A DNA stretch of 64,000 nt from Pedobacter sp. MC2016-14 (GCF_020991475.1 NZ_JAJMPA010000001.1:2728001-2792000), one strand, 5' to 3'. Positions 45,153 through 54,630 are shown, numbered from the stretch's first letter. Numbers and translations: made by a program. Notes: generated from the sequence alone by a model not told the origin.

Positions 45153-46601
45153 TTAAAACTCTGCGTTTTTCGGGAACCTTGGAAAGGCAATAACATCTCT
45201 GATATTGGTCATTCCGGTTACAAATAAAACGAGACGCTCAAAACCCAGGCCAAAACCTGCATGAGGAGCAGAGCCAAATCTTCTGGTATCAAGATACCAC
45301 CAAAGCTCTTCTTGCGGAATGTTCATGTCTTCCATCCGTTTAGTTAAAAGATCAAGACGTTCTTCACGCTGTGAGCCTCCAATCATTTCTCCTATACCAG
45401 GGAAAAGGATGTCCATTGCCGCAACAGTTTGTCTGCCTTGCTCATCCGGCTCATTCTGGCGCATGTAGAAAGATTTAATATCTGCAGGATAATCTGTTAG
45501 GATTACTGGTTTTTTAAAGTGTTTTTCAACCAGGAAGCGTTCATGTTCTGACTGCAAATCGGCTCCCCACTCGTCAATTAAATATTTAAATTGTTTTTTC
45601 TGGTTGGGTTTAGAAGATTTTAAAATCCTGATGGCCTCTGTATAGGTTAATCTTTCAAAGTCATTGTCAAGGCAGAAGTTTAACTTATCAATAAGGGTAA
45701 GTTCGCTGCGCTCATTTTGAGGTTTGGACTTTTCTTCTTCCAGCAAGCGGTTGTTTAGAAAATCAATTTCTTCTTTACAGTTTTCTAAAGCGTAGCTGAT
45801 CACAAATTTCATCATGTCCTCGGCTAACTGCATATTGTCTTCCAGGTCGGCAAAAGCAACTTCTGGCTCAATCATCCAAAACTCTGCAAGGTGACGGGTA
45901 GTGTTGGAGTTTTCTGCCCTGAAAGTAGGACCGAAGGTATAGATTTGTCCAAAAGCCATTGCTGCAAGTTCACCTTCCAGCTGACCGGATACAGTAAGGT
46001 TTGTAGCGCGTGCGAAGAAATCTTCTGAAAAATCAACTTTACCATCTTCGGTGCGAGGGGTATTGTCGAAATCTAATGTAGTTACTTTAAACATTTCTCC
46101 GGCACCCTCTGCATCCGATGCAGTAATTACCGGAGTATGCATATAAACAAAGCCTCTTTCGTTATAGAACTTGTGGATGGCAAAAGCCAGGGCATGACGG
46201 ACTTTAAATACTGCATTGAAAGTATTGGTACGGAAGCGCAGGTGTGCAATCTCTCTTAAAAACTCAAGGCTATGTTTTTTTGGCTGCAAAGGGAATTTTT
46301 CAGGATCACTATCACCTAATATTTCAATTGTAGTTGCTTTAACATCAACCCGCTGTCCTTTACCCAAAGATTCTACTATAGTCCCTGTTACGGCAATAGC
46401 AGCGCCAGTGGTAATGCGTTTTAACAATTCTTCTGAGGTATTGGCAAAATCTACTACAATCTGGATGTTTCCCATGCAGGAACCATCATTTAGTGCGATA
46501 AATTGGTTGTTGCGAAAAGTACGCACCCAACCCATTACAGTAACTTCTCTATCGAAGGTTGTTGTTTCCAACAAGCTTTTTATTTTTTCTCTTTTAATCA
46601 T
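45153..46601 (-). CDS. asnS: Asparagine--tRNA ligase
   Basis: Class IIb aminoacyl-tRNA synthetase. N-terminal OB-fold anticodon-binding domain ([23 protein letters not shown]), motif 2 [24 protein letters not shown] and motif 3 [17 protein letters not shown] are clear. The AsnRS-type motif 2 (RAENSNT.RH) separates it from AspRS. The start at 46601 ([12 protein letters not shown]) is taken rather than the upstream Met at 46625. 482 residues. An internal AsnRS-specific insert ([15 protein letters not shown]) is present. Confidence 0.95.
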   Translation of the reverse strand: MIKREKIKSLLETTTFDREVTVMGWVRTFRNNQFIALNDGSCMGNIQIVVDFANTSEELLKRITTGAAIAVTGTIVESLGKGQRVDVKATTIEILGDSDPEKFPLQPKKHSLEFLREIAHLRFRTNTFNAVFKVRHALAFAIHKFYNERGFVYMHTPVITASDAEGAGEMFKVTTLDFDNTPRTEDGKVDFSEDFFARATNLTVSGQLEGELAAMAFGQIYTFGPTFRAENSNTTRHLAEFWMIEPEVAFADLEDNMQLAEDMMKFVISYALENCKEEIDFLNNRLLEEEKSKPQNERSELTLIDKLNFCLDNDFERLTYTEAIRILKSSKPNQKKQFKYLIDEWGADLQSEHERFLVEKHFKKPVILTDYPADIKSFYMRQNEPDEQGRQTVAAMDILFPGIGEMIGGSQREERLDLLTKRMEDMNIPQEELWWYLDTRRFGSAPHAGFGLGFERLVLFVTGMTNIRDVIAFPRFPKNAEF

Positions 46602-46905
46602 GGTACTTATGGTGGAGCGCTTCAAAAATAGGGATTTCCGGCAATTATTTTGCGGTTTTATTGTTTTTAAGTGGCAGGAAGGTATTTGTTTGGTTTTTTA
46701 TTGGACTGTATTTTTTAAAGCTATTTTTTAGAGGTTTTTCTTGATTTTTCTGTTGAAAAACGATTAAGGTAGATTTTTTAGCCTCTAATTTTTGTATTTT
46801 TTTCTATAAAGTGGTTTTTGTAATATTTTTTGGTGATTTTGTTTGTCTATTTTGAGGGATTTTTGGTGTTTTGAGAACGATTGCATAAATAATTGATGTA
46901 ATTAG
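46602..46905. other. Intergenic stretch upstream of asnS, nothing recognised
   Basis: T- and G-rich on the plus strand, with no supported reading frame, RNA or repeat. The asnS promoter must lie here on the minus strand but I could not place it with confidence. Confidence 0.5.
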
Positions 46906-46936
46906 TTGGATTATTTGATAAAAGTTCTCATATTTG
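46906..46936 (+). promoter_or_regulatory. Promoter of a second candidate small RNA
   Basis: TTG at 46906-46908, a 20-nt spacer and CATATTTG at 46929-46936, the same -7 variant as the trp promoter. It points away from asnS, into a gap without genes on that strand. Confidence 0.55.
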
Positions 46937-46941
46937 TATTG

Positions 46942-46999
46942 CTCGTTTAATTTATATTTGGTTTTTGAAAGCCTCCTGTACTCATTGCAGGAGGCTTTT
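46942..46999 (+). ncRNA. Candidate small RNA between asnS and sucC
   Basis: A ~58-nt transcript is predicted from ~46942: AT-rich leader (TCGTTTAATTTATATTTGG) followed by a strong terminator hairpin, AAAGCCTCCTG / CAGGAGGCTTT (46968-46978, 46988-46998) with a 9-nt loop. Both flanking genes are on the minus strand, so the hairpin serves neither in this orientation. The leader resembles that of the candidate at 32403 (GCGTTAATTTAGATT). Confidence 0.5.
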
Positions 47000-47030
47000 C
47001 TTGTATTACTGATTTTTTAGGTTAAGGGCA

Positions 47031-47061
47031 TAAAAAAAGCCGGTTGAATGAACAACCAGCT
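47031..47061 (-). terminator. sucC terminator
   Basis: On the minus strand AGCTGGTTG pairs with CAACCGGCT (one G-U) and is followed by seven T, 23 bp after the sucC stop. Confidence 0.8.
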
Positions 47062-47083
47062 CTGCTTTATAATTAAGTATTTC

Positions 47084-48274
47084 TTACGCTAAAACTTTAG
47101 TAACTAAGTCAGCAGCATCTTTCAATGCAATTGCAGAATATACTTTAAGTCCTGAATCATCAATTAGTTTTTTAGCTTCTACAGCGTTTGTGCCTTGTAA
47201 ACGGCAGATAATTGGCACAGGGATATCACCAATTTCGTTATAGGCATCAATTACACCCTGCGCAACGCGGTCACAACGTACAATACCACCAAAGATGTTA
47301 ATCAGGATAGCTTTTACGTTAGGGTCTTTAAGGATGATGTTAAAACCAGCTTTTACAGTTTGTGCATTTGCAGTTCCACCAACGTCTAAGAAGTTTGCAG
47401 GCTCGCCACCGGCAATTTTAATGATGTCCATAGTAGCCATAGCTAAACCAGCACCGTTAACCATACAACCTACGTTTCCGTCTAGTTTTACATAGTTAAG
47501 GTTTGATTCACTTGCTTCAACATCTGTTGGGTCTTCTTCCAGTTTATCACGCATTGCTGCATAATCAGGATGACGGAACAATGCGTTTTCATCCAAATCA
47601 ACTTTAGCATCTACCGCAATGATTTTGTCATCAGAAGTTTTTAATACCGGGTTGATCTCAAACATAGAAGAATCTGTAGCGTCATAAGCTTTATAAAGCG
47701 CAGTAATAAATTTTACCATTTCTTTAAAAGCAGCACCGCTTACACCAAGGTTAAACGCAATTTTACGTGCCTGAAATCCTTGTAAACCTACTTTAGGGTC
47801 AATTTCTTCTTTGAAGATTAAGTGCGGGGTATGTTCTGCAACTTCTTCAATATCCATTCCACCTTCTGTAGAATACATGATGATGTTACGGCCGTTTGCA
47901 CGGTTTAAAAGTACACTCACATAAAACTCTTTTGTTTCTGAGGCGCCTGGATAATAAACATCCTGAGCAACAAGTACTTTATGTACTTTTTTACCTTCAG
48001 CACTGGTTTGTGGAGTTACCAATTGCATTCCTAAAATATCGGTAGCCCTTTGTTTTACTTCGTCAAGGTTTTTGGCAAGCTTAACGCCTCCGCCTTTACC
48101 TCTTCCGCCTGCATGTACTTGCGCTTTAATTACCACCCAGTCAGAGTTGTAATCAACTTTCATTTTCTTTGCAGCTTCTACAGCTTGTTCAACAGTTTCG
48201 GCAACAATGCCTTCTTGTACGGCAACACCAAAACTTTTAAGTATTTCTTTACCTTGATATTCGTGGATATTCAT
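47084..48274 (-). CDS. sucC: Succinate--CoA ligase (ADP-forming) subunit beta
   Basis: TCA cycle enzyme; nucleotide-binding and CoA-ligation subunit. ATP-grasp fold: MNIHEYQGKEILKSFGV start, VVIKAQVHAGGRGKGGGVKLAK loop, FEINPVLKTSDDKIIAVDAKVDLDENALFRHPD metal site, and the C-terminal NIFGGIVRCDRVAQGVIDA with GTNAVEAKKLI. 396 residues. The alpha subunit gene sucD is not adjacent in this window, unlike in many Proteobacteria. A TAnnTTTG match (TAGATTTG, minus strand, 48292-48299) precedes it. Confidence 0.96.
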   Translation of the reverse strand: MNIHEYQGKEILKSFGVAVQEGIVAETVEQAVEAAKKMKVDYNSDWVVIKAQVHAGGRGKGGGVKLAKNLDEVKQRATDILGMQLVTPQTSAEGKKVHKVLVAQDVYYPGASETKEFYVSVLLNRANGRNIIMYSTEGGMDIEEVAEHTPHLIFKEEIDPKVGLQGFQARKIAFNLGVSGAAFKEMVKFITALYKAYDATDSSMFEINPVLKTSDDKIIAVDAKVDLDENALFRHPDYAAMRDKLEEDPTDVEASESNLNYVKLDGNVGCMVNGAGLAMATMDIIKIAGGEPANFLDVGGTANAQTVKAGFNIILKDPNVKAILINIFGGIVRCDRVAQGVIDAYNEIGDIPVPIICRLQGTNAVEAKKLIDDSGLKVYSAIALKDAADLVTKVLA

Positions 48275-48291
48275 TTGCTAAAAAATTTGCT

Positions 48292-48299
48292 CAAATCTA
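48292..48299 (-). promoter_or_regulatory. -7 element of sucC
   Basis: TAGATTTG on the minus strand, 18 bp upstream of the ATG, exact TAnnTTTG. No well-placed TTG was found for -33. Confidence 0.45.
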
Positions 48300-48359
48300 C
48301 TATTTCAGATTGGTTTTAAAAATTCAATTTTAGTGTTTGTGGTAATTTATGTGATCTAT

Positions 48360-49988
48360 TTATTCTTTTTTTTGAAAAAACTGATGTGTTTGCCAATCTG
48401 GATAATTCCAGGAAAGCCATGAAGTTTGTGCGTAATTATGTTCAAAGCTTTCCCTGCGTGCGCTTAATTCATCTTCAAAGGCTGTAATTTGTCCTTGTTG
48501 TTCCAAATCTTGCGCTTGTTGTTTAGAAAGTACAGTTGTACTGGTATCTACAACAATGTTACTTAAATAGCGGTAGCGTTTTAAAGGAAGATAAGATTTG
48601 AGCATTTCTTTGTTTTTGATAAGTAGGGGTAAGGTCTTATCTGACATGTCTGTTAAATGATCAAGATCCAGCCGGATAGAAGATTCATTGCGGATATTGT
48701 AGTTTACGATAAACACATCCCAATTCACCAATCCCAAAACCAGCAGTAATATATACCAAATGGCCCCGTTAACTTTGCAGAGATAAAAGAAAGTCTTTTG
48801 TCTTGCTACTTTAAGATAAACTGTAGCAAGGCCTATGCTGCAGAGCAGTAAAAAAACAAGTACACCGATTCGTTTGTAGGTTAATCCATACATGCTGATG
48901 TAATTATAATCGCGGTGCAAAACTGAAAGTACCAGAAACCCATTTTGGATAATCCAGATGTAGCTTAATAAACGGATAGTTTTGTTTTTACTATAGAAGT
49001 TTAGGTTGCCGCTAAAAAAGTAAAGGATAACCATCATGGCCATAAGGATGCTGAATATTAATGCATTTGTTCCTTCATGCAGCTCGGCCGAATAGTTGGT
49101 TGAGGTTAAGCTGTCTGCCTTGGCTAGCCATAATGTGCTGATGTCTATGCTATTTAAGAATAATAAAAGCAGGTTTAGGGCAGAGAAGGAGAGTATGCCG
49201 ATGATATTTTCTGTTTTTAGCGCCATCTTTCTCTGGTATAAATTGCCTGCAAAAATTGCGATGAACTCCTGGCCTACAGAAAGACTATCGCGTTTTTTTC
49301 TCCTCCGTAACATCTGTTCATGCTGCTCCAGTTCATTTTTTTCAATATTACTACTGAATTTGAAGACCACTGCGGCAGTAAATGTGATACCGAGAAAAAG
49401 GTGCAAGATCCTGGGTAAATTTAGATCAGCAAAAAAGAAAATGATGAGGCTATTTAAATAGGACAGGATACTGTTACTGAATATTTCCAAATATTTAGCA
49501 AAGACTTTATTGGCAGTACTATACAACGCACAAAATATCAAGATCACGATAAGGGGAATGAGAACGTATTTAAACAATTTGAATTCAGGCTTTAAAGATA
49601 TGTTACCCAATTTTGCGTTAGCTATTCTCTTAATCAGGCTTATAGGTGCGGTGAGGAATTGTAAGCTGGCTGCTAAAATTGCCGTATATACACTTCTAAG
49701 CTGTTGAAAATGTGCAAAGCCAATACATACTATGAAACTAATGTACCAGGTAATAACAGATAAAGCAGAATGATTGATGACCACTAACATGGCTGCCAGT
49801 AAATGAGAGGCGGAGATGACGATTAATTTTTTGCTTTTTAGGATTTCTTTATCCCAGAACAGCAATACCAGGACAAACAAAGAATAAATAAGCAGGTTGA
49901 GTGCCTGCTTTTCCGCCCAGAATAAGTAATTAAAAAGTATACCGCCAGCTAATGTGGCTAAAAGTGGTAAATCTGCTTTTGTTTTCAT
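48360..49988 (-). CDS. DUF4173/DUF4153-type polytopic membrane protein
   Basis: 542 residues with about 12 hydrophobic helices (LLATLAGGILFNYLFWA, LLIYSLFVLVLLFW, VLIPLIVILIFCALYSTANKVFAKYLE, IGILSFSALNLLLLFLNSIDI, LIFSILMAMMVILYFFSGNL). The STANKVFAKYL and LHRDYNYISMYGLTYKRIGV segments are characteristic of DUF4173 proteins. The C-terminal ~110 residues (from NYNIRNESSIRLDLDHL) look soluble. Function not established. Same strand as sucC, 85 bp upstream of it. Confidence 0.82.
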   Translation of the reverse strand: MKTKADLPLLATLAGGILFNYLFWAEKQALNLLIYSLFVLVLLFWDKEILKSKKLIVISASHLLAAMLVVINHSALSVITWYISFIVCIGFAHFQQLRSVYTAILAASLQFLTAPISLIKRIANAKLGNISLKPEFKLFKYVLIPLIVILIFCALYSTANKVFAKYLEIFSNSILSYLNSLIIFFFADLNLPRILHLFLGITFTAAVVFKFSSNIEKNELEQHEQMLRRRKKRDSLSVGQEFIAIFAGNLYQRKMALKTENIIGILSFSALNLLLLFLNSIDISTLWLAKADSLTSTNYSAELHEGTNALIFSILMAMMVILYFFSGNLNFYSKNKTIRLLSYIWIIQNGFLVLSVLHRDYNYISMYGLTYKRIGVLVFLLLCSIGLATVYLKVARQKTFFYLCKVNGAIWYILLLVLGLVNWDVFIVNYNIRNESSIRLDLDHLTDMSDKTLPLLIKNKEMLKSYLPLKRYRYLSNIVVDTSTTVLSKQQAQDLEQQGQITAFEDELSARRESFEHNYAQTSWLSWNYPDWQTHQFFQKKE

Positions 49989-50227
49989 GATCTATTTTGT
50001 GTTAATAAAGTGCTTTGGATTTCAAAGTAATTGATGCTGTAAGTTGGATTTGGTGTGTTATGCCGAATTGCGTGTCTGTTTTTAAAGGTTAGGGTTTGTA
50101 TTAATTAAAGTACTTTGCACTTCAAAGTTACTGATTGCCTGGTAACATCCAAATTATTTTAATTATTCTTTTTGCAGATCCAGCTATTGCTACTAAGTTA
50201 AATACAGATAAGCACTTACTTTTTTAT

Positions 50228-50235
50228 TAGCTTTG
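50228..50235 (+). promoter_or_regulatory. -7 element directly before the LolD-like gene
   Basis: TAGCTTTG matches TAnnTTTG exactly and ends 5 nt before the ATG, suggesting a leaderless or near-leaderless mRNA. Confidence 0.45.
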
Positions 50236-50240
50236 TACTC

Positions 50241-50891
50241 ATGCTAAAAGCTATAGGTATAAAAAAGTCATATGGCAGTCTGCCGATTTTAAAAGGTGTA
50301 GATTTTGAAGTTGCCAAAGGAGAAATTGTGAGTATTATAGGCGCATCCGGCGCAGGTAAGAGTACACTGCTTCACATTTTGGGCACACTTGATAAGCCAG
50401 ACGAGGGCACTGTGGAGCTTAATGGCGTTAAAGTGAGTAGTTTATCAGGAGAGTTGCTTAGCGTTTTTAGAAATCAGAATATAGGCTTTGTATTTCAATT
50501 TCATCATCTTTTACCAGAATTTACAGCTTTAGAAAATATTTGTATTCCTGCATTTATTGCTAAAACAAGTAAAAAACAGGCAGAACGTAAGGCTTTCGAA
50601 TTGTTGGAGCTGTTGGGTTTATCAGACCGGGCACAACATAAGCCGGCACAGTTATCTGGTGGAGAGCAACAACGAATTGCAATTGCGCGGGCATTGGTTA
50701 ATAATCCTGCTATTATATTGGCAGATGAACCTTCGGGTAACCTGGACTCTGCCAATGCACAGGCACTGCACGAATTTTTTATTAAACTGCGCGACAACTT
50801 TAAACAAACTTTTATCATTGTAACCCACAACGAAAGCCTGGCTAACATTAGCGATAGGGTGGTTACGATGAAAGACGGAACAATTATATAA
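50241..50891 (+). CDS. ABC transporter ATP-binding protein, LolD-like
   Basis: 216-residue ATPase of the MacB/LolD/FtsE type. Walker [10 protein letters not shown] (34-42), Q-loop [18 protein letters not shown], signature [15 protein letters not shown], Walker [13 protein letters not shown] and H-loop IVTHNESLA. The QFHHLLPEF sequence and short length match LolD, the ATPase releasing lipoproteins from the inner membrane; LolCE is not adjacent, so a MacB-like role is possible. Its stop overlaps the next start by one base, giving a three-gene unit with an ATP-grasp N-domain-like protein and a HAD-like protein. Confidence 0.85.
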   Translation: MLKAIGIKKSYGSLPILKGVDFEVAKGEIVSIIGASGAGKSTLLHILGTLDKPDEGTVELNGVKVSSLSGELLSVFRNQNIGFVFQFHHLLPEFTALENICIPAFIAKTSKKQAERKAFELLELLGLSDRAQHKPAQLSGGEQQRIAIARALVNNPAIILADEPSGNLDSANAQALHEFFIKLRDNFKQTFIIVTHNESLANISDRVVTMKDGTII

Positions 50892-51211
50892 TGAAGATAT
50901 TAATAACCGGAGGTAAATCTATCCAGGCCTTGAAGCTGGTTAAAACATTTGAAAATGATGTAGTTGTGCTTGCAGATTATGGCGAGATGCCTTCTTTTCC
51001 AACGGTAAACTATAATTTTATTTCACTTGGTGAGCGAAACGACGATGTTATTGCACATAATTTATTGAATCATTGCCTTAACGAAGGGGTAGATGCAATT
51101 TTACCATTACAGCATTTTGAACTCAACGAATTGAATAAATCGACTGTCCTTTTCGAAGAATTTAATATTGCGGTATTACAGCCAAAAGAGCATCAGCTCA
51201 TTAAATCTTAG
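50891..51211 (+). CDS. Stand-alone pre-ATP-grasp-like domain protein
   Basis: 106 residues beginning [20 protein letters not shown], then VVVLADYGEMPSFP and a second Rossmann half VDAILPLQHFELNELNKSTVLFEEFNIAVLQP. The pattern resembles the N-terminal (pre-ATP-grasp) domain of CarB/PurK-like ligases, but no ATP-grasp core follows. Translationally coupled to the LolD-like gene and 3 bp upstream of the HAD-like gene. Function unknown; the family call is by pattern only. Confidence 0.6.
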   Translation: MKILITGGKSIQALKLVKTFENDVVVLADYGEMPSFPTVNYNFISLGERNDDVIAHNLLNHCLNEGVDAILPLQHFELNELNKSTVLFEEFNIAVLQPKEHQLIKS

Positions 51212-51214
51212 ACA

Positions 51215-51829
51215 ATGCAAGTTGAAAGATTAATTAAAAAATACGACGCTTTTATTTTTGAGCTTGACAATGTAATCTATCCGGAAAAGGATTATGATTT
51301 ACAGGTGTATTATCTTTTTGCGCAGTTTATAGAATATGCGCTGCAACTGGATGCTGCTGAGGTACTGACTTATATGAAAGAGGTATATGAGCTTGAGGGC
51401 GCAGAGGGTATATTTGATAAGACGGCAAAACGATTTAATTTGCCTGCCGAATATCAGGTTAATTTTAGTTTGTTGGAGCAAGGTGCTAAACTTCCGCTAA
51501 AACTATTGCTGTTTGATGCTGTACTTCAATTTATAAAACAGTTGATTAACCAGGGGAAGTCTGTTTATTTACTGACAAATGGCGAGCCTTTAAAGCAGCT
51601 GAACAAAATTAAGCAGACAGAATGGTATGGCATTGCGCAATACCTAACTGTTTATTTTACCAAAGAATTGTCTGACGGAATTGTTCCTGATGCTTTAAAT
51701 GTTGTTATGGAAAAACATTCCCTAAATCCTGAAAAGGTTGTTTTTTTTGATGCCACCGAAGTAAATAAAAAAGGCATAAAAGCCACAGGTGTTAAATTAC
51801 TGTTAATTAGCAAACTGTTTGCACTTTAA
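51215..51829 (+). CDS. HAD-superfamily protein with altered nucleophile
   Basis: 204 residues with the HAD fold: motif I AFIFELDNVIYPEKDY, a four-helix cap (~30-90, EYALQLDAAEVLTYMKEVYELEGAEGIF), motif II VYLLTNG and motif IV VVFFDATEVNKKGIKATGV. The phosphate-accepting Asp of motif I is Glu16 here (FELDN for FDLDxT), and motif IV has one Asp where GDxxxxD is usual. Classical phosphatase activity is therefore doubtful; a binding or regulatory role is possible. Last gene of the LolD-like unit. Confidence 0.75.
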   Translation: MQVERLIKKYDAFIFELDNVIYPEKDYDLQVYYLFAQFIEYALQLDAAEVLTYMKEVYELEGAEGIFDKTAKRFNLPAEYQVNFSLLEQGAKLPLKLLLFDAVLQFIKQLINQGKSVYLLTNGEPLKQLNKIKQTEWYGIAQYLTVYFTKELSDGIVPDALNVVMEKHSLNPEKVVFFDATEVNKKGIKATGVKLLLISKLFAL

Positions 51830-51859
51830 TTGCGTAGTTTTAAGGGAATTATTAACTGT

Positions 51860-53476
51860 ATGAAATTGAATTTTAAAAAGAGCATTGCCGTTGGGATGTG
51901 CTTTGCATTGCTAGCTGTAGCATTTGTATCCTGTAAAAAGAATAAAAATGACGAGCCTTCTGGTTCACGCAAGGAACTTACACTTGACTCTATATTTTTA
52001 TATGCCAAGCAAGTTTATTATTGGAATGATGCTTTGCCAAGCTATGACGCATTTAACCCGCGTCAGTACAATTCTGGCTCAACTGATCTTGACAGTTACA
52101 ATAGTGAATTATTTGCTATTTCTCAGTTAAAGATCAACCCACTTACCAACCGTCCGTATGAGTATTATGCTTCTGGTGTGGCTAAGTATTCCAGGATCGA
52201 TGATAATACTGAAGCCAATCCCTCTGCAACTTCAAGCATGGGACTTGCAGATGTAGACACAGAAGGAAATGGGAACGATATTGGAATTAGGCCAATTTTC
52301 TATTTAACTACTAAATCCGAAACCGGACCATATTTGCTTTTTGTCACCGCTGTTTATCAGAATTCTCCAGCAGAGGCTTTAGGGGTTAAAAGGGGATGGG
52401 TGATTACAAAAGTTAATAATAAGTCTATTGGTACTAACTATACTACAGAACAGAATACTGTTAGGTCAGCTTTAGCTGCTGGAAGTGTAACTCTTACGGG
52501 ATATAACTTTATAGATAATGAGCCTTTTAATGTAACGCTAACTAAAACATCCTATAAAAGTAGTCCGGTTTACGCAGATAAGGTGTTTACTATATCCAAT
52601 AAAAAAATTGGATACTTGTCTTTAGCTAGGTTTTCAATACTGTCTAATCCAAGTTCGAACGCGCCAAGTGATAAAAATTTAGATCCCGTATTTGCAAATT
52701 TTTCTGCTCAAGGCATTACTGACTTAATTGTCGACTTAAGGTACAATGGTGGCGGTTATGTAAATACAGCAGAATATCTTGCAAATTTGATAGCACCTTC
52801 GAGCCTGGCCGGAAAAAAGATGTATACTGAAATTTACAACTCTACCATGCAGACGGGTAAAGCAACGATTTTGGCTAATCAACCATTGCCTGATCCGAAA
52901 GGAAAACTCCAGTATGCTGACGGTAAGTTAGTGACTTATGCAGATGTCGATTATTCACTAACAGCTGAATCTAACAATGCAAATTTCGTAAAAAAGGGTA
53001 GTCTAAATACCATTATGAATGTGGTTTTTATTGTATCGAGAAATACCGCTTCTGCTAGTGAATTACTTATCAATGTTTTAAAGCCTTATTTGAATGTCAA
53101 ACTTGTAGGGGAAACTACCTATGGTAAACCTGTCGGTTTTTTTCCGATAAAAATTGAGAACCGATATGAAGTATATATGCCTATGTTCGAGACTCGGAAT
53201 TCGAACAATGAGGGCTCGTACTATGCTGGTTTTATACCAAATGTATTTAGTACTAATGATAATTCGATTTATGTATTTGGAGATGAAAGGGAGAGTTATC
53301 TATCGTTGGCTTTAAAGGAACTTGTGCCTAGCTCTCAACCCACAAGTACTGATAGGATTGTGAGAGTTGATGGTACTGTTGTTGAAATGCCAAAATTTGA
53401 CGCTTCCCAAATGAAAGCTGTTAATCCCAATAGTGAGTTTAAAGGGATGATTGAAACACGCCATACAATAAAATAA
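51860..53476 (+). CDS. S41 family peptidase, lipoprotein
   Basis: C-terminal processing-type serine protease anchored as a lipoprotein (LLAVAFVSC with Cys ~24, then charged KKNKNDEPSG). A PDZ domain (~150-225, VTAVYQNSPAEALGVKRGWVITKVN) is followed by the S41 core: GYLSLARF, DLIVDLRYNGGGYVNTAEYLA, and the serine motif NTASASELLINVLKPY near 395. The start at 51860 (MKLNFKKS) gives the lipoprotein signal; the frame extends upstream to a TTG at 51830. 538 residues. Substrates unknown. Confidence 0.87.
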   Translation: MKLNFKKSIAVGMCFALLAVAFVSCKKNKNDEPSGSRKELTLDSIFLYAKQVYYWNDALPSYDAFNPRQYNSGSTDLDSYNSELFAISQLKINPLTNRPYEYYASGVAKYSRIDDNTEANPSATSSMGLADVDTEGNGNDIGIRPIFYLTTKSETGPYLLFVTAVYQNSPAEALGVKRGWVITKVNNKSIGTNYTTEQNTVRSALAAGSVTLTGYNFIDNEPFNVTLTKTSYKSSPVYADKVFTISNKKIGYLSLARFSILSNPSSNAPSDKNLDPVFANFSAQGITDLIVDLRYNGGGYVNTAEYLANLIAPSSLAGKKMYTEIYNSTMQTGKATILANQPLPDPKGKLQYADGKLVTYADVDYSLTAESNNANFVKKGSLNTIMNVVFIVSRNTASASELLINVLKPYLNVKLVGETTYGKPVGFFPIKIENRYEVYMPMFETRNSNNEGSYYAGFIPNVFSTNDNSIYVFGDERESYLSLALKELVPSSQPTSTDRIVRVDGTVVEMPKFDASQMKAVNPNSEFKGMIETRHTIK

Positions 53477-53492
53477 CTAAGATGTAAAAAGC

Positions 53493-53525
53493 AAAAGGCC
53501 TTTATGATTTTCATAGAGGCCTTTT
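53493..53525. terminator. Bidirectional terminator between S41 and M28 peptidase genes
   Basis: AAAAGGCCTTTATGA and TCATAGAGGCCTTTT form a 15-bp stem with one G-U pair and a 3-nt loop, with A and T ends suiting both convergent genes. Confidence 0.82.
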
Positions 53526-53545
53526 ACATATACAGGTATATTATC

Positions 53546-54487
53546 CTATTGTTTTTTCATCTGGATGGTTGATCTGAAAATAGACTGAATGTCCTTCTTC
53601 TCATCAATGTTATTTACAATTTCAAGAATGCCATTTGCTGCGTTGACAAAGAATTCAGGTGTGATGCTCTCGTACTCATCACTGGCTTTATGGTAATCGC
53701 TGTGGTCTTCTACGCCGAAGTAGATAAATGGAATTTTCTTTGCATTAAAAGCACCCTGATCGCTTTGATTGGTCCAGTCATCTACCCCTTGTTTAGGATT
53801 GTCATGTCCGAAAATTACTTTCAGGTTTGGATTGCTTTGATAAATGTAGCCTTTAAGTTGTGGGTACTTATAGGTGCCGGCTGCATAGAGGATATTCTTT
53901 TCATTATGGCTAATCATATCCAGGTTTATATTCAATTTTATACGATCCAGGCTTATGGGTGGGTGAGCTATAAAAGCCTCAGATCCTTTCCAGCCTGCCT
54001 CGCCAGCATCAAAGAATGCAAATAACATTGTGTTGTTGGGTTTATGCTTGGCATACCAGCCAGCAATTTTTAAAAGTCCTGCAACTCCCGAGGCGTTATC
54101 ATCTGCGCCGTTATAAATTTCATTATTGATGACACCAAGGTGGTCATAATGTGCAGAAAACACAATTGTATTCGCGCTTTTTCCGGGAATGTAGGCAATG
54201 ATATTTTTGGCTGCTATATTTTCACCTTCTTTGCTTTTAAAGCTAAAATTCTGTTCATAATCTTTTAATGAAGGGTAGGAGGTAACGCCCATATCCTTTA
54301 AACGTTTTTTGATATATTTTCTGCTCAGCTCAGCTCCTTTAGTCCCGGTTTTACGTCCAGTGTACTCATCTGAAGATAATATCTTCACGTCTTTTAAAAG
54401 AAGGTCTGTATTGTCTATGGTATTCGGGTTTTTAACAGAACTGCAGCCGAACAGCATTGCCAAAGAAAGGATATAATAAGGTCTCAT
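53546..54487 (-). CDS. M28 family metallopeptidase, lipoprotein
   Basis: Zinc aminopeptidase-like enzyme. Lipoprotein signal MRPYYILSLAMLFGC. Metal-site motifs: VFSAHYDHLG, GADDNASG, NLDMISHN, and DYHKASDEYE near the end. In the segment that normally reads (D/G)EE-x-G the sequence is DAGEAGWKGSEAF: the general-base Glu is Gly162 while the zinc-ligand Glu163 is kept, so activity may be reduced or the base supplied differently. Start at 54487 is chosen because the longer frame (to 54559) has no signal at its N-terminus. 313 residues. Confidence 0.82.
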   Translation of the reverse strand: MRPYYILSLAMLFGCSSVKNPNTIDNTDLLLKDVKILSSDEYTGRKTGTKGAELSRKYIKKRLKDMGVTSYPSLKDYEQNFSFKSKEGENIAAKNIIAYIPGKSANTIVFSAHYDHLGVINNEIYNGADDNASGVAGLLKIAGWYAKHKPNNTMLFAFFDAGEAGWKGSEAFIAHPPISLDRIKLNINLDMISHNEKNILYAAGTYKYPQLKGYIYQSNPNLKVIFGHDNPKQGVDDWTNQSDQGAFNAKKIPFIYFGVEDHSDYHKASDEYESITPEFFVNAANGILEIVNNIDEKKDIQSIFRSTIQMKKQ

Positions 54488-54578
54488 TTTAATAATAGTA
54501 ATAGTTAATTTGGTGTGGAGGCTAATAAGACGATCCAATATATTATAAATATATGACAATTGGAAAATACCGGATAAT

Positions 54579-54606
54579 AAAAAAGCGGGAATGTTCCCGC
54601 TTTTTT
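54579..54606. terminator. rpoD terminator
   Basis: AAAAAAGCGGGAA and TTCCCGCTTTTTT, a perfect 13-bp stem with a 2-nt loop, 25 bp after the rpoD stop (minus strand); symmetric, so it can act in both directions. Confidence 0.85.
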
Positions 54607-54630
54607 ATTTAACTATTTCTAATCAGGAGA

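Noticed and set aside
53690..54025. 111-residue plus-strand frame opposite the M28 gene
   Set aside because: Antisense to conserved metal-site motifs of the peptidase; no features of its own.
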